DNA from: Flavipsychrobacter sp.
GTDB lineage: Bacteria > Bacteroidota > Bacteroidia > Chitinophagales > Chitinophagaceae
Reading direction: 5' to 3'
Assembly: GCA_041392855.1 (NCBI GenBank)
Contig: JAWKLD010000001.1
Coordinates: 67,501 to 131,500 of the forward strand
Length of the DNA: 64,000 bases
The translations under genes and the position numbers were made by a program. The notes beneath the pieces are model-generated. The model had not been told where the DNA came from and did no database searches. It saw only the letters and a program-made list of their open reading frames with translations. Positions 1 to 9,087 of the stretch are shown piece after piece. The first letter of the stretch is position 1. Each line of letters begins with the position of its first letter.

Positions 1-1822
<1,822 letters not shown>

Positions 1823-1930
1823 CTTTATTATTTATCATTTACTTTTATTGTTATTACTTCTACATAGTAGAAGTTGATTTTCCTGATATGTCGATCTTAT
1901 TATAAGTCTTAGAACACGGACTTAAAGACC

Positions 1931-2039
1931 TTATGGTGGTTTTGCCGAGGGTGTTCACCTCTTCCCATTCCGAACAGAGCAGTTAAGCCCCTCATGGCCG
2001 ATGGTACTACAATTGTGGGAGAGTAGGTAGCCGCCATAT
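1931..2039 (+). rRNA. 5S ribosomal RNA
   Basis: The terminal stem is visible: tatggtgg at 1932-1939 pairs with ccgccata at 2031-2038. The conserved core cattccgaacagagcagtta and the loop ccgatggtact lie in the expected places. It is about 108 nt long and sits roughly 110 bp behind the 23S gene in the same orientation, completing the rrn operon. The spacer 1823-1930 holds no tRNA that I can fold. Ends are accurate to a few bases. Confidence 0.95.
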
Positions 2040-2050
2040 TTATTTTATAA

Positions 2051-2083
2051 GCCTCTGACTAATACTAGTCAGAGGCTTTTTTT
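2051..2083 (+). terminator. rrn operon Rho-independent terminator
   Basis: An 11-bp perfect stem, gcctctgacta / tagtcagaggc, with a 4-nt loop is followed by a run of seven T. It lies 12 bp after the 5S gene and ends the rRNA transcript. Confidence 0.9.
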
Positions 2084-2127
2084 ATGCCAAGAACTTTGAT
2101 CAAACTGTTTAGCCCTATATTGCAACA

Positions 2128-2565
2128 ATGGATCCTATAATTAGAAATGCAATGAAGGAAGATGCTGATGCTGATGCTATTGCAAAATTGTCTGCACAGC
2201 TAGGTTATACTATAGATAGTCGTCAAACTAATGACTTGCTTACTTTGCTTTTACGTAGTGAGGAAAATACAGTGTTGGTAGCAACAAATGATGACAACGT
2301 AATAGCTTGGGCTCAAGTTTCGTATATAGTAAGGGTAGAAAGTGGATGCTTTTGTGAGTTAGTAGGTTTAGTTGTTGATGAGCATTTCAGAGGTAATGGT
2401 ATTGGCGAGAAGTTATTAGAAGAAGCTACATTATGGAGTATAGCAAAAGGGTGTAAAAAACTTAGAGTAAGGAGTAATAATATAAGAAGATCAGCAGCTG
2501 CCTTCTACAAAAAAATGGGTTTTAGCATAACTAAAACCCAGAATGTATTTGATAAGAATATATGA
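2128..2565 (+). CDS. GNAT family N-acetyltransferase
   Basis: A 145-residue protein of the Gcn5-related acetyltransferase superfamily, expected to move an acetyl group from acetyl-CoA to an amine. The acetyl-CoA pyrophosphate-binding motif reads FRGNGIGEKL at about residues 90-99, in the expected beta4-alpha3 position after GLVVDE. The C-terminal AAFYKKMGF is the usual beta6-region signature of small-molecule GNATs. Length is normal for a single GNAT domain. It stands alone behind the rrn terminator; a TA-rich box cctatattgc lies just before the ATG. The substrate cannot be told from sequence. Confidence 0.88.
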   Translation: MDPIIRNAMKEDADADAIAKLSAQLGYTIDSRQTNDLLTLLLRSEENTVLVATNDDNVIAWAQVSYIVRVESGCFCELVGLVVDEHFRGNGIGEKLLEEATLWSIAKGCKKLRVRSNNIRRSAAAFYKKMGFSITKTQNVFDKNI

Positions 2566-2568
2566 TAC

Positions 2569-3198
2569 CTATTGTTTCTTTCTAAAGTCCCCACGTTTCC
2601 ATGCTTCAAAGAATTCACCCCATGCTAGCGGGCTAAATAAATTGCTAGCAGGCTGTTGCCCATAGTACACCGCTTTTTGAGCTTGAATATTCTGGTAGTT
2701 GCTTTGATTTTCTGCACCATCTCTAGGTACGGTGTATGCTAGTGCTCTTAGCATTAGAGCATTGGTGTTTTTACGTGCAATTTCATATTTATCGTCAGGC
2801 ACATTCCAGTGTTTAAACGCGTAGGCAAATTGCTCTCTGGTAGGTAAAGCTCTAATGATAGTTTCCGGTAGATAGAATGTGTCTTGAACCATTAACTGAA
2901 CTAAAGAGAAGTAATGGCCTTCGATATTAGTAGGTACTACAAATTCTTTCGTGCGAAAACCTATTTCTGAAAATTGAAGTGTGTCTCCTTTGTTCACAAC
3001 AATAGAGAATACACCAAGTTCATTTGATACAACTCCTCTATTGTGGTCTTTTACTAGAATAACAACGCCAGGAACAGCTCTTAGGCTGTCTGCCGTCATA
3101 GTAATACCGTTGATCTGTATAATATTCTCTTCTCTATTCTGAGCAATAGCTGTACTAGCTAATAGAATAGAGAGTAAGCAAGTAATCCAAGTTTTCAT
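2569..3198 (-). CDS. secreted protein with carboxypeptidase-regulatory-like domain
   Basis: About 209 residues starting at the ATG at 3198 (another in-frame ATG two codons upstream at 3204 is possible). A signal peptide ending near AIAQN is followed by a CarboxypepD_reg-like beta-sandwich (about residues 25-95, with VPGVVILVKDH and FSEIGFRTKEF), the fold found at the N-terminus of many Bacteroidota TonB-dependent receptors. Here it is followed only by a helical tail, not a barrel. Probably periplasmic or envelope-attached; function unknown. A minus-strand TAACTTTG box lies at 3210-3217. Its stop is 3 bp from that of the convergent acetyltransferase gene. Confidence 0.75.
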   Translation of the reverse strand: MKTWITCLLSILLASTAIAQNREENIIQINGITMTADSLRAVPGVVILVKDHNRGVVSNELGVFSIVVNKGDTLQFSEIGFRTKEFVVPTNIEGHYFSLVQLMVQDTFYLPETIIRALPTREQFAYAFKHWNVPDDKYEIARKNTNALMLRALAYTVPRDGAENQSNYQNIQAQKAVYYGQQPASNLFSPLAWGEFFEAWKRGDFRKKQ

Positions 3199-3209
3199 TT
3201 GCATTAAAC

Positions 3210-3217
3210 CAAAGTTA
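3210..3217 (-). promoter_or_regulatory. -7 box (TAnnTTTG) for the 2569-3198 gene
   Basis: TAACTTTG on the minus strand, 5-11 nt before the two candidate start codons. No good -33 TTG seen, so it is a single-box match. Confidence 0.4.
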
Positions 3218-3314
3218 CAATCTTTTGCATTTAATTCTATCTACTATCAATATTGATAATAAAACTATTTAAAAAGCATTATGATATTAGTTCACAAAGA
3301 AAGCAGCTATGTGT

Positions 3315-3322
3315 TACTTTTG
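3315..3322 (+). promoter_or_regulatory. -7 box (TAnnTTTG) for the Mrp gene
   Basis: TACTTTTG, 34 nt before the ATG of the Mrp gene, in the divergent spacer. Matches the Bacteroidota -7 consensus; the -33 element is not clear. Confidence 0.5.
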
Positions 3323-3356
3323 CTGTTAAATATATCTTGTTTAACAAAGGTTTAGT

Positions 3357-4454
3357 ATGATAACAGAAGAAGCAGTATTGAAAGCATTGAGCAATGTAGA
3401 TGATCCCGATCTAGGTAAAGACCTAGTGACGCTTAACATGATCAAAGATATTGCTATAGATGGGAATAATGTGTCTTTCACGGTAGAGCTAACCACGCCG
3501 GCATGTCCTATGAAGGAGATGATTGAGAATGCATGTATTAATGCGATCAAACATTTAGTGAGTCAAGATGCTGTAGTAGAGGTGAACATGTCTTCTCAAG
3601 TAAATAGTAACAGAAAAGATAACAAAGCGTTCTTGCCAGAGGTGAAAAATATCATTGCCGTTGCTTCAGGTAAGGGTGGTGTTGGTAAATCTACAGTTTC
3701 TGTAAACTTGGCCTTGGCATTAGCTCAGGAAGGAGCTAAGGTTGGTTTGTTAGATGCTGATATATATGGCCCCTCAATTCCTATAATGTTGGGTATACGT
3801 GATGAGCGACCTAAGATGACGCAAATTGGTGAGAAAGGCATGATAGTACCTATTGAGAAATATGGTATTAAAGCAATGTCGATAGGTCTTTTGGTAGATG
3901 AAAAGCAAGCTGTAGTATGGAGAGGTCCTATGGCTAGCTCTGCAATAAAACAATTTATCACAGACGTGTACTGGGGTGATCTAGATTATTTGATCATTGA
4001 CTTACCTCCGGGAACTGGTGATGTTCACCTTACAATGGTACAGTCTGTCCCAGTTACAGGTTCAGTAGTAGTATCTACGCCACAGCCCGTAGCTGCTGCA
4101 GATGCCAAGAAGGCTATCATGATGTTTAAGCAACCTCAAATAAATATTCCAATAGTAGGAATGGTTGAGAATATGGCTTACTTCACGCCGGAAGAATTAC
4201 CTGAAAATAAATACTACATTTTCGGTAAAGGTGGGGCAAAGAAAATGTCAGAACAGTTTGAGTTGCCTTATTTGGGAGAAGTGCCTATTGTACAAGGTAT
4301 ACGTGAAGGAGGAGATAGTGGATTGCCAGTTGTATTAGAGAACGATAGCCCTGTTCGTCCAATCTTTTTGGAACTAGCCAGAAAAGTAGCTCAGAATATA
4401 TCTATCAGAAATGCGGACTTAGAACCAACTAAGGTAGTGCAGATGGAAGGGTAG
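3357..4454 (+). CDS. mrp: Mrp/ApbC-type P-loop ATPase, iron-sulfur cluster carrier family
   Basis: A 365-residue Mrp/NBP35-family protein that in other bacteria carries Fe-S clusters to apo-enzymes in the cytoplasm. The N-terminal MIP18/DUF59 domain (about 1-80) has the TPACPMKEMIE motif. The ATPase part begins with the deviant Walker A SGKGGVGKST near residue 105 and has LLDADIYGPS and LIIDLPPGTGD. The region after ENMAYF, where most Mrp proteins carry a CxxC cluster-binding motif, reads TPEELPEN with no cysteines. It stands as a single gene with its own promoter and terminator. Family assignment is firm; whether this form binds a cluster in the usual way is open. Confidence 0.93.
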   Translation: MITEEAVLKALSNVDDPDLGKDLVTLNMIKDIAIDGNNVSFTVELTTPACPMKEMIENACINAIKHLVSQDAVVEVNMSSQVNSNRKDNKAFLPEVKNIIAVASGKGGVGKSTVSVNLALALAQEGAKVGLLDADIYGPSIPIMLGIRDERPKMTQIGEKGMIVPIEKYGIKAMSIGLLVDEKQAVVWRGPMASSAIKQFITDVYWGDLDYLIIDLPPGTGDVHLTMVQSVPVTGSVVVSTPQPVAAADAKKAIMMFKQPQINIPIVGMVENMAYFTPEELPENKYYIFGKGGAKKMSEQFELPYLGEVPIVQGIREGGDSGLPVVLENDSPVRPIFLELARKVAQNISIRNADLEPTKVVQMEG

Positions 4455-4478
4455 TAAAGTATAATAATTAAGTTAATA

Positions 4479-4506
4479 AAAGCCGAGCATTGCTCGGCTT
4501 TTTGTT
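4479..4506 (+). terminator. terminator after the Mrp gene
   Basis: Stem agccgagc / gctcggct with a 3-nt loop, preceded by A-rich and followed by T-rich sequence (tttttgttttt). Lies 25 bp after the stop codon. Confidence 0.88.
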
Positions 4507-4559
4507 TTTCTTTGTAAGAGAGTTAGAACCTTTGCAGCACTAATAAGAAAAAACTAAAA

Positions 4560-4985
4560 ATGCCTACAATCGTTATAAAACGTTCCAGTGAATATGTTAA
4601 TAAGCTAAGAGCTATTGATATCTATATGGACGGTAAAAAGCTAGGAAATATCACAGATGGAGAGGAGCAAACTTTTGAAGTGCCATCTGGAGAACATAGG
4701 CTAAAAGCAAAGATAGATTGGTGTGGTAGCCCAGAGTTAAGCATTAAGTTAGCAGATGGAGAGGCTCAACTTTTTCAGTTAAGTAGTTTTCAGAAAATAC
4801 AGCGCTTTATTATGCTCTTATTTGTATTGGGTGCAGCATTACTGGTTACGCATGTGTTTGTTCGTAATGTACTCTTGATGAATGTTGCAGTAGGATTATT
4901 TGCAACTTCTTTATTATCTATAGCATATATGCTTACCCTTAATAGAAATAGGTATTTAACCTTGAAAAAATTAGATGATAATTAA
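4560..4985 (+). CDS. hypothetical membrane protein with N-terminal PEGA-like domain
   Basis: 141 residues. The first 75 look like a small beta-sandwich (IDIYMDGKKLGNITDGE, then EVPSGEHRLKAKID), resembling PEGA-type surface domains. Two hydrophobic segments follow (about 82-100 and 104-125), then a short basic tail. Probably an inner-membrane protein with the beta domain on one side. I do not recognise a named family. The stop codon overlaps the convergent ion-channel stop by 4 bp (ttaa). Confidence 0.65.
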   Translation: MPTIVIKRSSEYVNKLRAIDIYMDGKKLGNITDGEEQTFEVPSGEHRLKAKIDWCGSPELSIKLADGEAQLFQLSSFQKIQRFIMLLFVLGAALLVTHVFVRNVLLMNVAVGLFATSLLSIAYMLTLNRNRYLTLKKLDDN

Positions 4986-5674
4986 TCTCTCTTGTTTTGA
5001 ATCATGAATTTAGAGATGGTAATACCTATCACAAAGATGTTGTAGAAGTAACCTACTATACCTAACAACATACTTGCTCTCCTTGCAGTATCTGTAATAG
5101 GAAGTATATCGCCATAGCCAATGGTAAGAATGGATACAAAACTATAGTAGATGAGATCTTGGAAGGTTTGCTCAAAGTTGGCATTACTTATTCCTGAGAA
5201 AGACCCTGGCGCCGTAACTTCAATAATAGTAAGTAGGAAGCTGCCAAGCATAGCCAGCATAATAAACCCCCCAAAGGAGCCAGCTACCATATTGAAGTCA
5301 ATTCTTCTTGCTAAAAGAATTTGTCTAAATACTTCACCCGTCATGATGACGAAATAGGCAAAATAGGTAATATCTGAAATTAAAGTGGCTGTTCTGGAAC
5401 TTGCAGAAGCTAGTTTTAGCGCCTCAAATAGAAGTAATAAGAAAACAACCGCAATAATCACACGGTACATTATCCTATTATGGTTTCTAAATAATATCAG
5501 ACCTGTAAAGGTGAATTGCAATAAGAATATAGGTTGAAGGTATACGGCAAAAGCTTTAGGTATGAATAAAGACCCAAAGAGTAATGTCAACAAGCTGACC
5601 AAAAGATGGATGAATCTTTTGTTATACCTGTTCTTTGTAATATCGGCAATATGTGGCGGATGTTTGATGTCCAT
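4982..5674 (-). CDS. potassium-channel-like membrane protein (Ion_trans_2 pore)
   Basis: From the ATG at 5674 this is 230 residues; a longer form from a TTG at 5731 is possible but less likely. It has about six hydrophobic segments and a C-terminal pore loop with the potassium selectivity filter TIGYGD (in SILTIGYGDILPIT), followed by a last transmembrane helix. No arginine-rich S4 voltage sensor and no C-terminal RCK/TrkA domain is visible, so gating is unknown. Expected role: passive K+ flux through the inner membrane. The upstream divergent spacer holds a 26-bp palindrome (5758-5783). Confidence 0.85.
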   Translation of the reverse strand: MDIKHPPHIADITKNRYNKRFIHLLVSLLTLLFGSLFIPKAFAVYLQPIFLLQFTFTGLILFRNHNRIMYRVIIAVVFLLLLFEALKLASASSRTATLISDITYFAYFVIMTGEVFRQILLARRIDFNMVAGSFGGFIMLAMLGSFLLTIIEVTAPGSFSGISNANFEQTFQDLIYYSFVSILTIGYGDILPITDTARRASMLLGIVGYFYNIFVIGITISKFMIQNKRD

Positions 5675-5757
5675 ATAGTTATGAATATAAAAATAGTGTA
5701 GTCTAGTTAAAGAGGCAAGGTATAAATCCAATATACCACTTGCATATAGCTACATCA

Positions 5758-5783
5758 TTCTATACGTATTTATACGTATAGAA
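5758..5783. repeat. perfect 12-bp inverted repeat in a divergent promoter region
   Basis: The arm ttctatacgtat, a 2-nt spacer tt, then atacgtatagaa. It lies between the divergent ion-channel gene and the sorting-domain protein gene, about 70-85 bp from either start. No T-run follows, so it looks more like an operator than a terminator; function is inferred. Confidence 0.6.
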
Positions 5784-5851
5784 AAATACCTTAATTAGTG
5801 TATGGCGTCTGTTATCTACCCGCAATACTTTTACATAAAAAATATACACTT

Positions 5852-6742
5852 ATGAAAAAGTTAGTTTACACAATCATGTTACTTACTATGACTACAACAG
5901 TCTTTGCACAGATGCCGACACTGTTGTTAGATATAGATGGTAATGCACCCAATCTCCTTAGTGATAAAACAGGGGTTCATAATGTAAAAAATAATAATGG
6001 TGTTTACGCTGACAATGGAACTATTGTATTTCCTACCAGTAGTGATAAGTATTTATATATTGACTCTATAGGAAATAAAATAGATATGAATCAAAACTGG
6101 ATATTTGAATGCAAGCTTAAGGTTACCGATAGTACGGATGAGGTGGCAATCATTGATTTTAGAAGTACAAGCACTACAGGAAATATGTATTTTAACTATA
6201 ACCGTTATGGACAAGGGCTGCATTTTAGCGATCGTGCTATCAATGGTGAAAAAGGTGCATTGATCGCAGATTCTACGTTATTACCTCAGAATGTATGGGT
6301 TGATTTAAAATTAGAATTTTTGAATGATACTTTACGATTGTATAGAAATAGCGTAATGGTAAAAGATACAGTAATAACGGCAACACTTAGTTTGAGTGCA
6401 AGAACTACAATAGGTTATAGTGAAGACAGACGTACAGCTCATGATACTTTTTATATGGATGACATAAAGTTTAGGGCGATTGATACAACAACGTTAGGGA
6501 TAAAAAGTGTTGTACAGCGCCAAGTACAAATAGTGCCTAACCCTGCTAGCGATAAGATAATACTGACAACGAATGAAAAAATATCAAGAGTAGATATTTA
6601 TGATGTAGCAGGTAGGTTAGTTACAAGTGCTTTTGTTGAACAAAATAAAGTAAATATAGCTCATATAGAGAGTGGTATGTACTATTTGAAAGCATACGGA
6701 GATAAACAACAATTTTATCAAGCACGGTTTTATAAACAGTAG
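5852..6742 (+). CDS. secreted LamG-like protein with type IX secretion sorting domain
   Basis: 296 residues from the ATG at 5852, chosen because MKKLVYTIMLLTMTTTVFA is a clean signal peptide; an upstream ATG at 5798 adds an unlikely leader. Residues about 30-215 resemble a concanavalin-A/LamG-like beta-sandwich (WIFECKLKVTD, FYMDDIKFRAID). The last about 75 residues form a T9SS type A sorting domain (VQIVPNPASDKI, VDIYDVAGRLV, GMYYLKAYGD), so the protein should be exported by type IX secretion and perhaps attached to the surface. No catalytic motif seen; may bind a glycan. Confidence 0.82.
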   Translation: MKKLVYTIMLLTMTTTVFAQMPTLLLDIDGNAPNLLSDKTGVHNVKNNNGVYADNGTIVFPTSSDKYLYIDSIGNKIDMNQNWIFECKLKVTDSTDEVAIIDFRSTSTTGNMYFNYNRYGQGLHFSDRAINGEKGALIADSTLLPQNVWVDLKLEFLNDTLRLYRNSVMVKDTVITATLSLSARTTIGYSEDRRTAHDTFYMDDIKFRAIDTTTLGIKSVVQRQVQIVPNPASDKIILTTNEKISRVDIYDVAGRLVTSAFVEQNKVNIAHIESGMYYLKAYGDKQQFYQARFYKQ

Positions 6743-6764
6743 GATATTATTTTTATTCGTTATG

Positions 6765-6787
6765 GCCTCAGCTTGTCTGGGGCTTTT
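6765..6787 (+). terminator. terminator after the sorting-domain protein gene, inside the symporter 3' end
   Basis: Stem gcctcag / ctggggc (one G-T pair) with a 5-nt loop, followed by six T. It overlaps the last codons of the convergent symporter gene, so those codons are constrained by both roles. Confidence 0.65.
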
Positions 6788-8438
6788 TTGATGGTATCAT
6801 CAATGCAATTAATATTACAAGTGCCGCACCTATTAGGTTGAGCCATAGGAAAGATACTAGATCCATAGCGTATATAATAATAACAAGTAGCTCTGCTAGT
6901 ATTGCGGCATAAAATATTGCTCGTCCAGCAACACGTTTTATATAAAAAGCCACAAGAAATATACCTAATATAGTACCATAAAATAAGGACCCTAATACAT
7001 TAACTGCTTCTATTAGCGAACCCATTTGTGTAGCAAACATGGCAACAGCAATACTAAACAGTCCCCAAAATAAAGTGTGAAGACGACCTAGTTGTACTTG
7101 CTTTTTCTCGCTTAGTTCTTCTTTGTTGTTGAGCAAATGAATATCTATTAAAGAAGAAGAGGCTAAGGAGTTGAGTGCTGCAGATATACTACCCCAAGAA
7201 GCTAAGAAGATAATAGCAAACAATAGGCCAACTAATCCTTTAGGTAGATTGTTTTTGACAAAGTATAGAAAGATATAATTGGTATCTCCGTTGTCTGCTG
7301 TTGGGGCAGCACGGTTGATGTGTTGACGTACCGAATCTCTAAGAACTGCAATCTCTTTTTGAGTGTGTTTAAATTCAGATACCAAAGCAGCATTGTTATT
7401 TCTATTGTGTGCAATAGCTATTGCCTGATCTTGATATTTAGTATGTAGTTGACCGTATCGGGATTCAATTTGAGTTACCGTATTTGGCTCTTTTTCTTTA
7501 AGCGAGTTATAAGCTTGTTGATTGAAATATACAGGTGCAGGCTGAAAAGTATAAAAAGCAAAAAGTAGCGCTCCTATTAACAGTATGGAAAATTGCATCG
7601 GTATTTTTACCATGCCGTTCATGAGTAAACCCATGCGGCTTTGTTTTAAGTTTTTACCTGTTATATATCGGCCTACTTGACTTTGGTCGGTACCAAAATA
7701 GGATAAGGCTAAAAAGAAGCCACCTATAATACCACTCCAAATATTGTATTTGTCATCCCAGCTAAAGTCGGTAGTAATTACATTCAATTTGCCTGATTTT
7801 CCTGCTACATAAAGTGCATCACTCATACTTAATCCCTCAGGCAACTGATAAACCACAAGAAAGCCTGCAATAGCCATAGAGGATAGGATGATGAGGAATT
7901 GTAGCTTTTGTGTATGAGCTACTGCTTTAGCACCACCACTATAGGTATATACTAATAAAAGACCACCCATTATGGCATTGGTCATATAGATGTTCCAACC
8001 CATTATAGAAGAGAGTATAATGGATGGTGCATAAATACTGATACCGGTAGATAAACCTCTGGAAACCAGAAAGAGTATGGAAGTGAGCACTCTTGTCTTT
8101 CTATCAAAACGACCTTCCAGATATTCATAAGCGGTGTATACATTCAGTTTTCTGAAAATGGGAATGAAGGTGACACTAATCACAATCATGGCTATTGGCA
8201 AACCAAAATAGTACTGCACAAAACGCATACCATCTGTATAAGCTTGACCTGGCGCGGAAATAAAGGTGATAGCACTGGCCTGTGTAGCCATTATACCCAG
8301 TAGTACAATATACCAAGGCATGTTTTTATCAGCCAACAAGTAAGAGGCCGAACCATGAAGATTACGACTCTTCCATACACCATAAAAAATGATGCCTGCT
8401 AGTGTTACTAATAAAATGACCCAGTCTAGTGTACTCAT
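6768..8438 (-). CDS. sodium:solute symporter (SSS family)
   Basis: 556 residues from the ATG at 8438 (MSTLDW). This start is preferred over an ATG 21 bp upstream because it gives a 4-bp ATGA overlap with a small upstream gene and begins right before the first helix. The family pattern is clear: about 13 hydrophobic helices, ADKNMPWYIVLLGIMATQASAITFISAPG near the N-terminus (SSS core), and a soluble insert at about 300-375. It couples import of a small solute (sugar, sialic acid, amino acid or similar; not decidable) to Na+ entry. Last gene of an apparent operon with a PIG-L deacetylase. Confidence 0.93.
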   Translation of the reverse strand: MSTLDWVILLVTLAGIIFYGVWKSRNLHGSASYLLADKNMPWYIVLLGIMATQASAITFISAPGQAYTDGMRFVQYYFGLPIAMIVISVTFIPIFRKLNVYTAYEYLEGRFDRKTRVLTSILFLVSRGLSTGISIYAPSIILSSIMGWNIYMTNAIMGGLLLVYTYSGGAKAVAHTQKLQFLIILSSMAIAGFLVVYQLPEGLSMSDALYVAGKSGKLNVITTDFSWDDKYNIWSGIIGGFFLALSYFGTDQSQVGRYITGKNLKQSRMGLLMNGMVKIPMQFSILLIGALLFAFYTFQPAPVYFNQQAYNSLKEKEPNTVTQIESRYGQLHTKYQDQAIAIAHNRNNNAALVSEFKHTQKEIAVLRDSVRQHINRAAPTADNGDTNYIFLYFVKNNLPKGLVGLLFAIIFLASWGSISAALNSLASSSLIDIHLLNNKEELSEKKQVQLGRLHTLFWGLFSIAVAMFATQMGSLIEAVNVLGSLFYGTILGIFLVAFYIKRVAGRAIFYAAILAELLVIIIYAMDLVSFLWLNLIGAALVILIALMIPSKKPQTS

Positions 8439-8542
8439 GCCCAGTGTTGTGTGAACCAATAGTACAATGCAATTTGCAGTAGCAGTATGCTAATTACTGC
8501 TATATACCAGCTACTCCATTTTTGTTTTGGTTCGGTGTTCAT
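8435..8542 (-). CDS. 35-residue single-helix membrane protein overlapping the symporter start
   Basis: A short ORF not in standard ORF lists. It starts MNTEPKQKWSSWYIAVISIL, continues as a hydrophobic helix (LLLQIALYYWF) and ends TQHWA. Its TGA stop shares ATGA with the symporter ATG at 8438, which suggests translational coupling. Topology: short charged N-terminus, one transmembrane helix (about residues 12-30). By analogy with other transporters that have a tiny membrane subunit encoded just upstream, it may be an accessory subunit of the symporter; this is inference. The 29-bp gap to the upstream lipoprotein gene holds no terminator. Confidence 0.7.
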   Translation of the reverse strand: MNTEPKQKWSSWYIAVISILLLQIALYYWFTQHWA

Positions 8543-8571
8543 TTTCTGCCCTTAACGTTGAATAAATTAAC

Positions 8572-9078
8572 TTAATTAGTATGACAAAGGATTTTATAGC
8601 CGCCACCATTAGCTGTATATGAGCTATAATATGTTACACTATCATTTTTGTAATAGTAGTAAAGCATTCTTTCATGTCTAAATCCTATATGAATAGAATA
8701 TAAAAGTCTATAACTAGTATCAGTTTTGTATATGGTGCCTCCGAATCCGCTTGTTTGTTCAGGGATAAAGGTAAGTGTATCTCTACTCAAAAAAACAGTG
8801 GAATCGTTAAGTACTATTACTTCCATATTCTGTTGACTGGTGTCGGTTCTAGTTCCACCTTGATTCGGTTCCCAATTACCATAACCCGAATAATAGCAGG
8901 TCCAACTTCTCATTCCTTTCATTCTTGAAGTATGTTTTTTGGCATACTCAATAGGTGGTATTGCGTTAGCAGTAGTTATATTTTGAGTTGTAACTGGTGT
9001 TATATTTGTTTGATGCTTGCAAGCTCCTATTGCTAATAGTATTATTGTTGTAATAAATAAAGGAGGTATGTGTTTCAT
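8572..9078 (-). CDS. hypothetical lipoprotein
   Basis: 168 residues. The N-terminus has a hydrophobic stretch ending in the lipobox IGAC (Cys about 19), so it should be a lipoprotein of the cell envelope. The mature part contains a Thr/Asn-rich linker, then a beta-rich region with many Tyr and paired aromatic residues (MLYYYYKND). I do not recognise a family. It lies 9 bp behind the PIG-L deacetylase gene and 29 bp before the small membrane protein gene, so it is probably cotranscribed with them. Confidence 0.7.
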   Translation of the reverse strand: MKHIPPLFITTIILLAIGACKHQTNITPVTTQNITTANAIPPIEYAKKHTSRMKGMRSWTCYYSGYGNWEPNQGGTRTDTSQQNMEVIVLNDSTVFLSRDTLTFIPEQTSGFGGTIYKTDTSYRLLYSIHIGFRHERMLYYYYKNDSVTYYSSYTANGGGYKILCHTN

Positions 9079-9087
9079 AACGTAGAT

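Noticed and set aside
1823..1930. Possible tRNA in the 23S-5S spacer
   Set aside because: No cloverleaf or TTCRANNC T-arm is visible.
8439..8459. Symporter start at 8459
   Set aside because: This start overlaps the small membrane protein reading frame; the ATG at 8438 gives an ATGA junction and the normal N-terminus.
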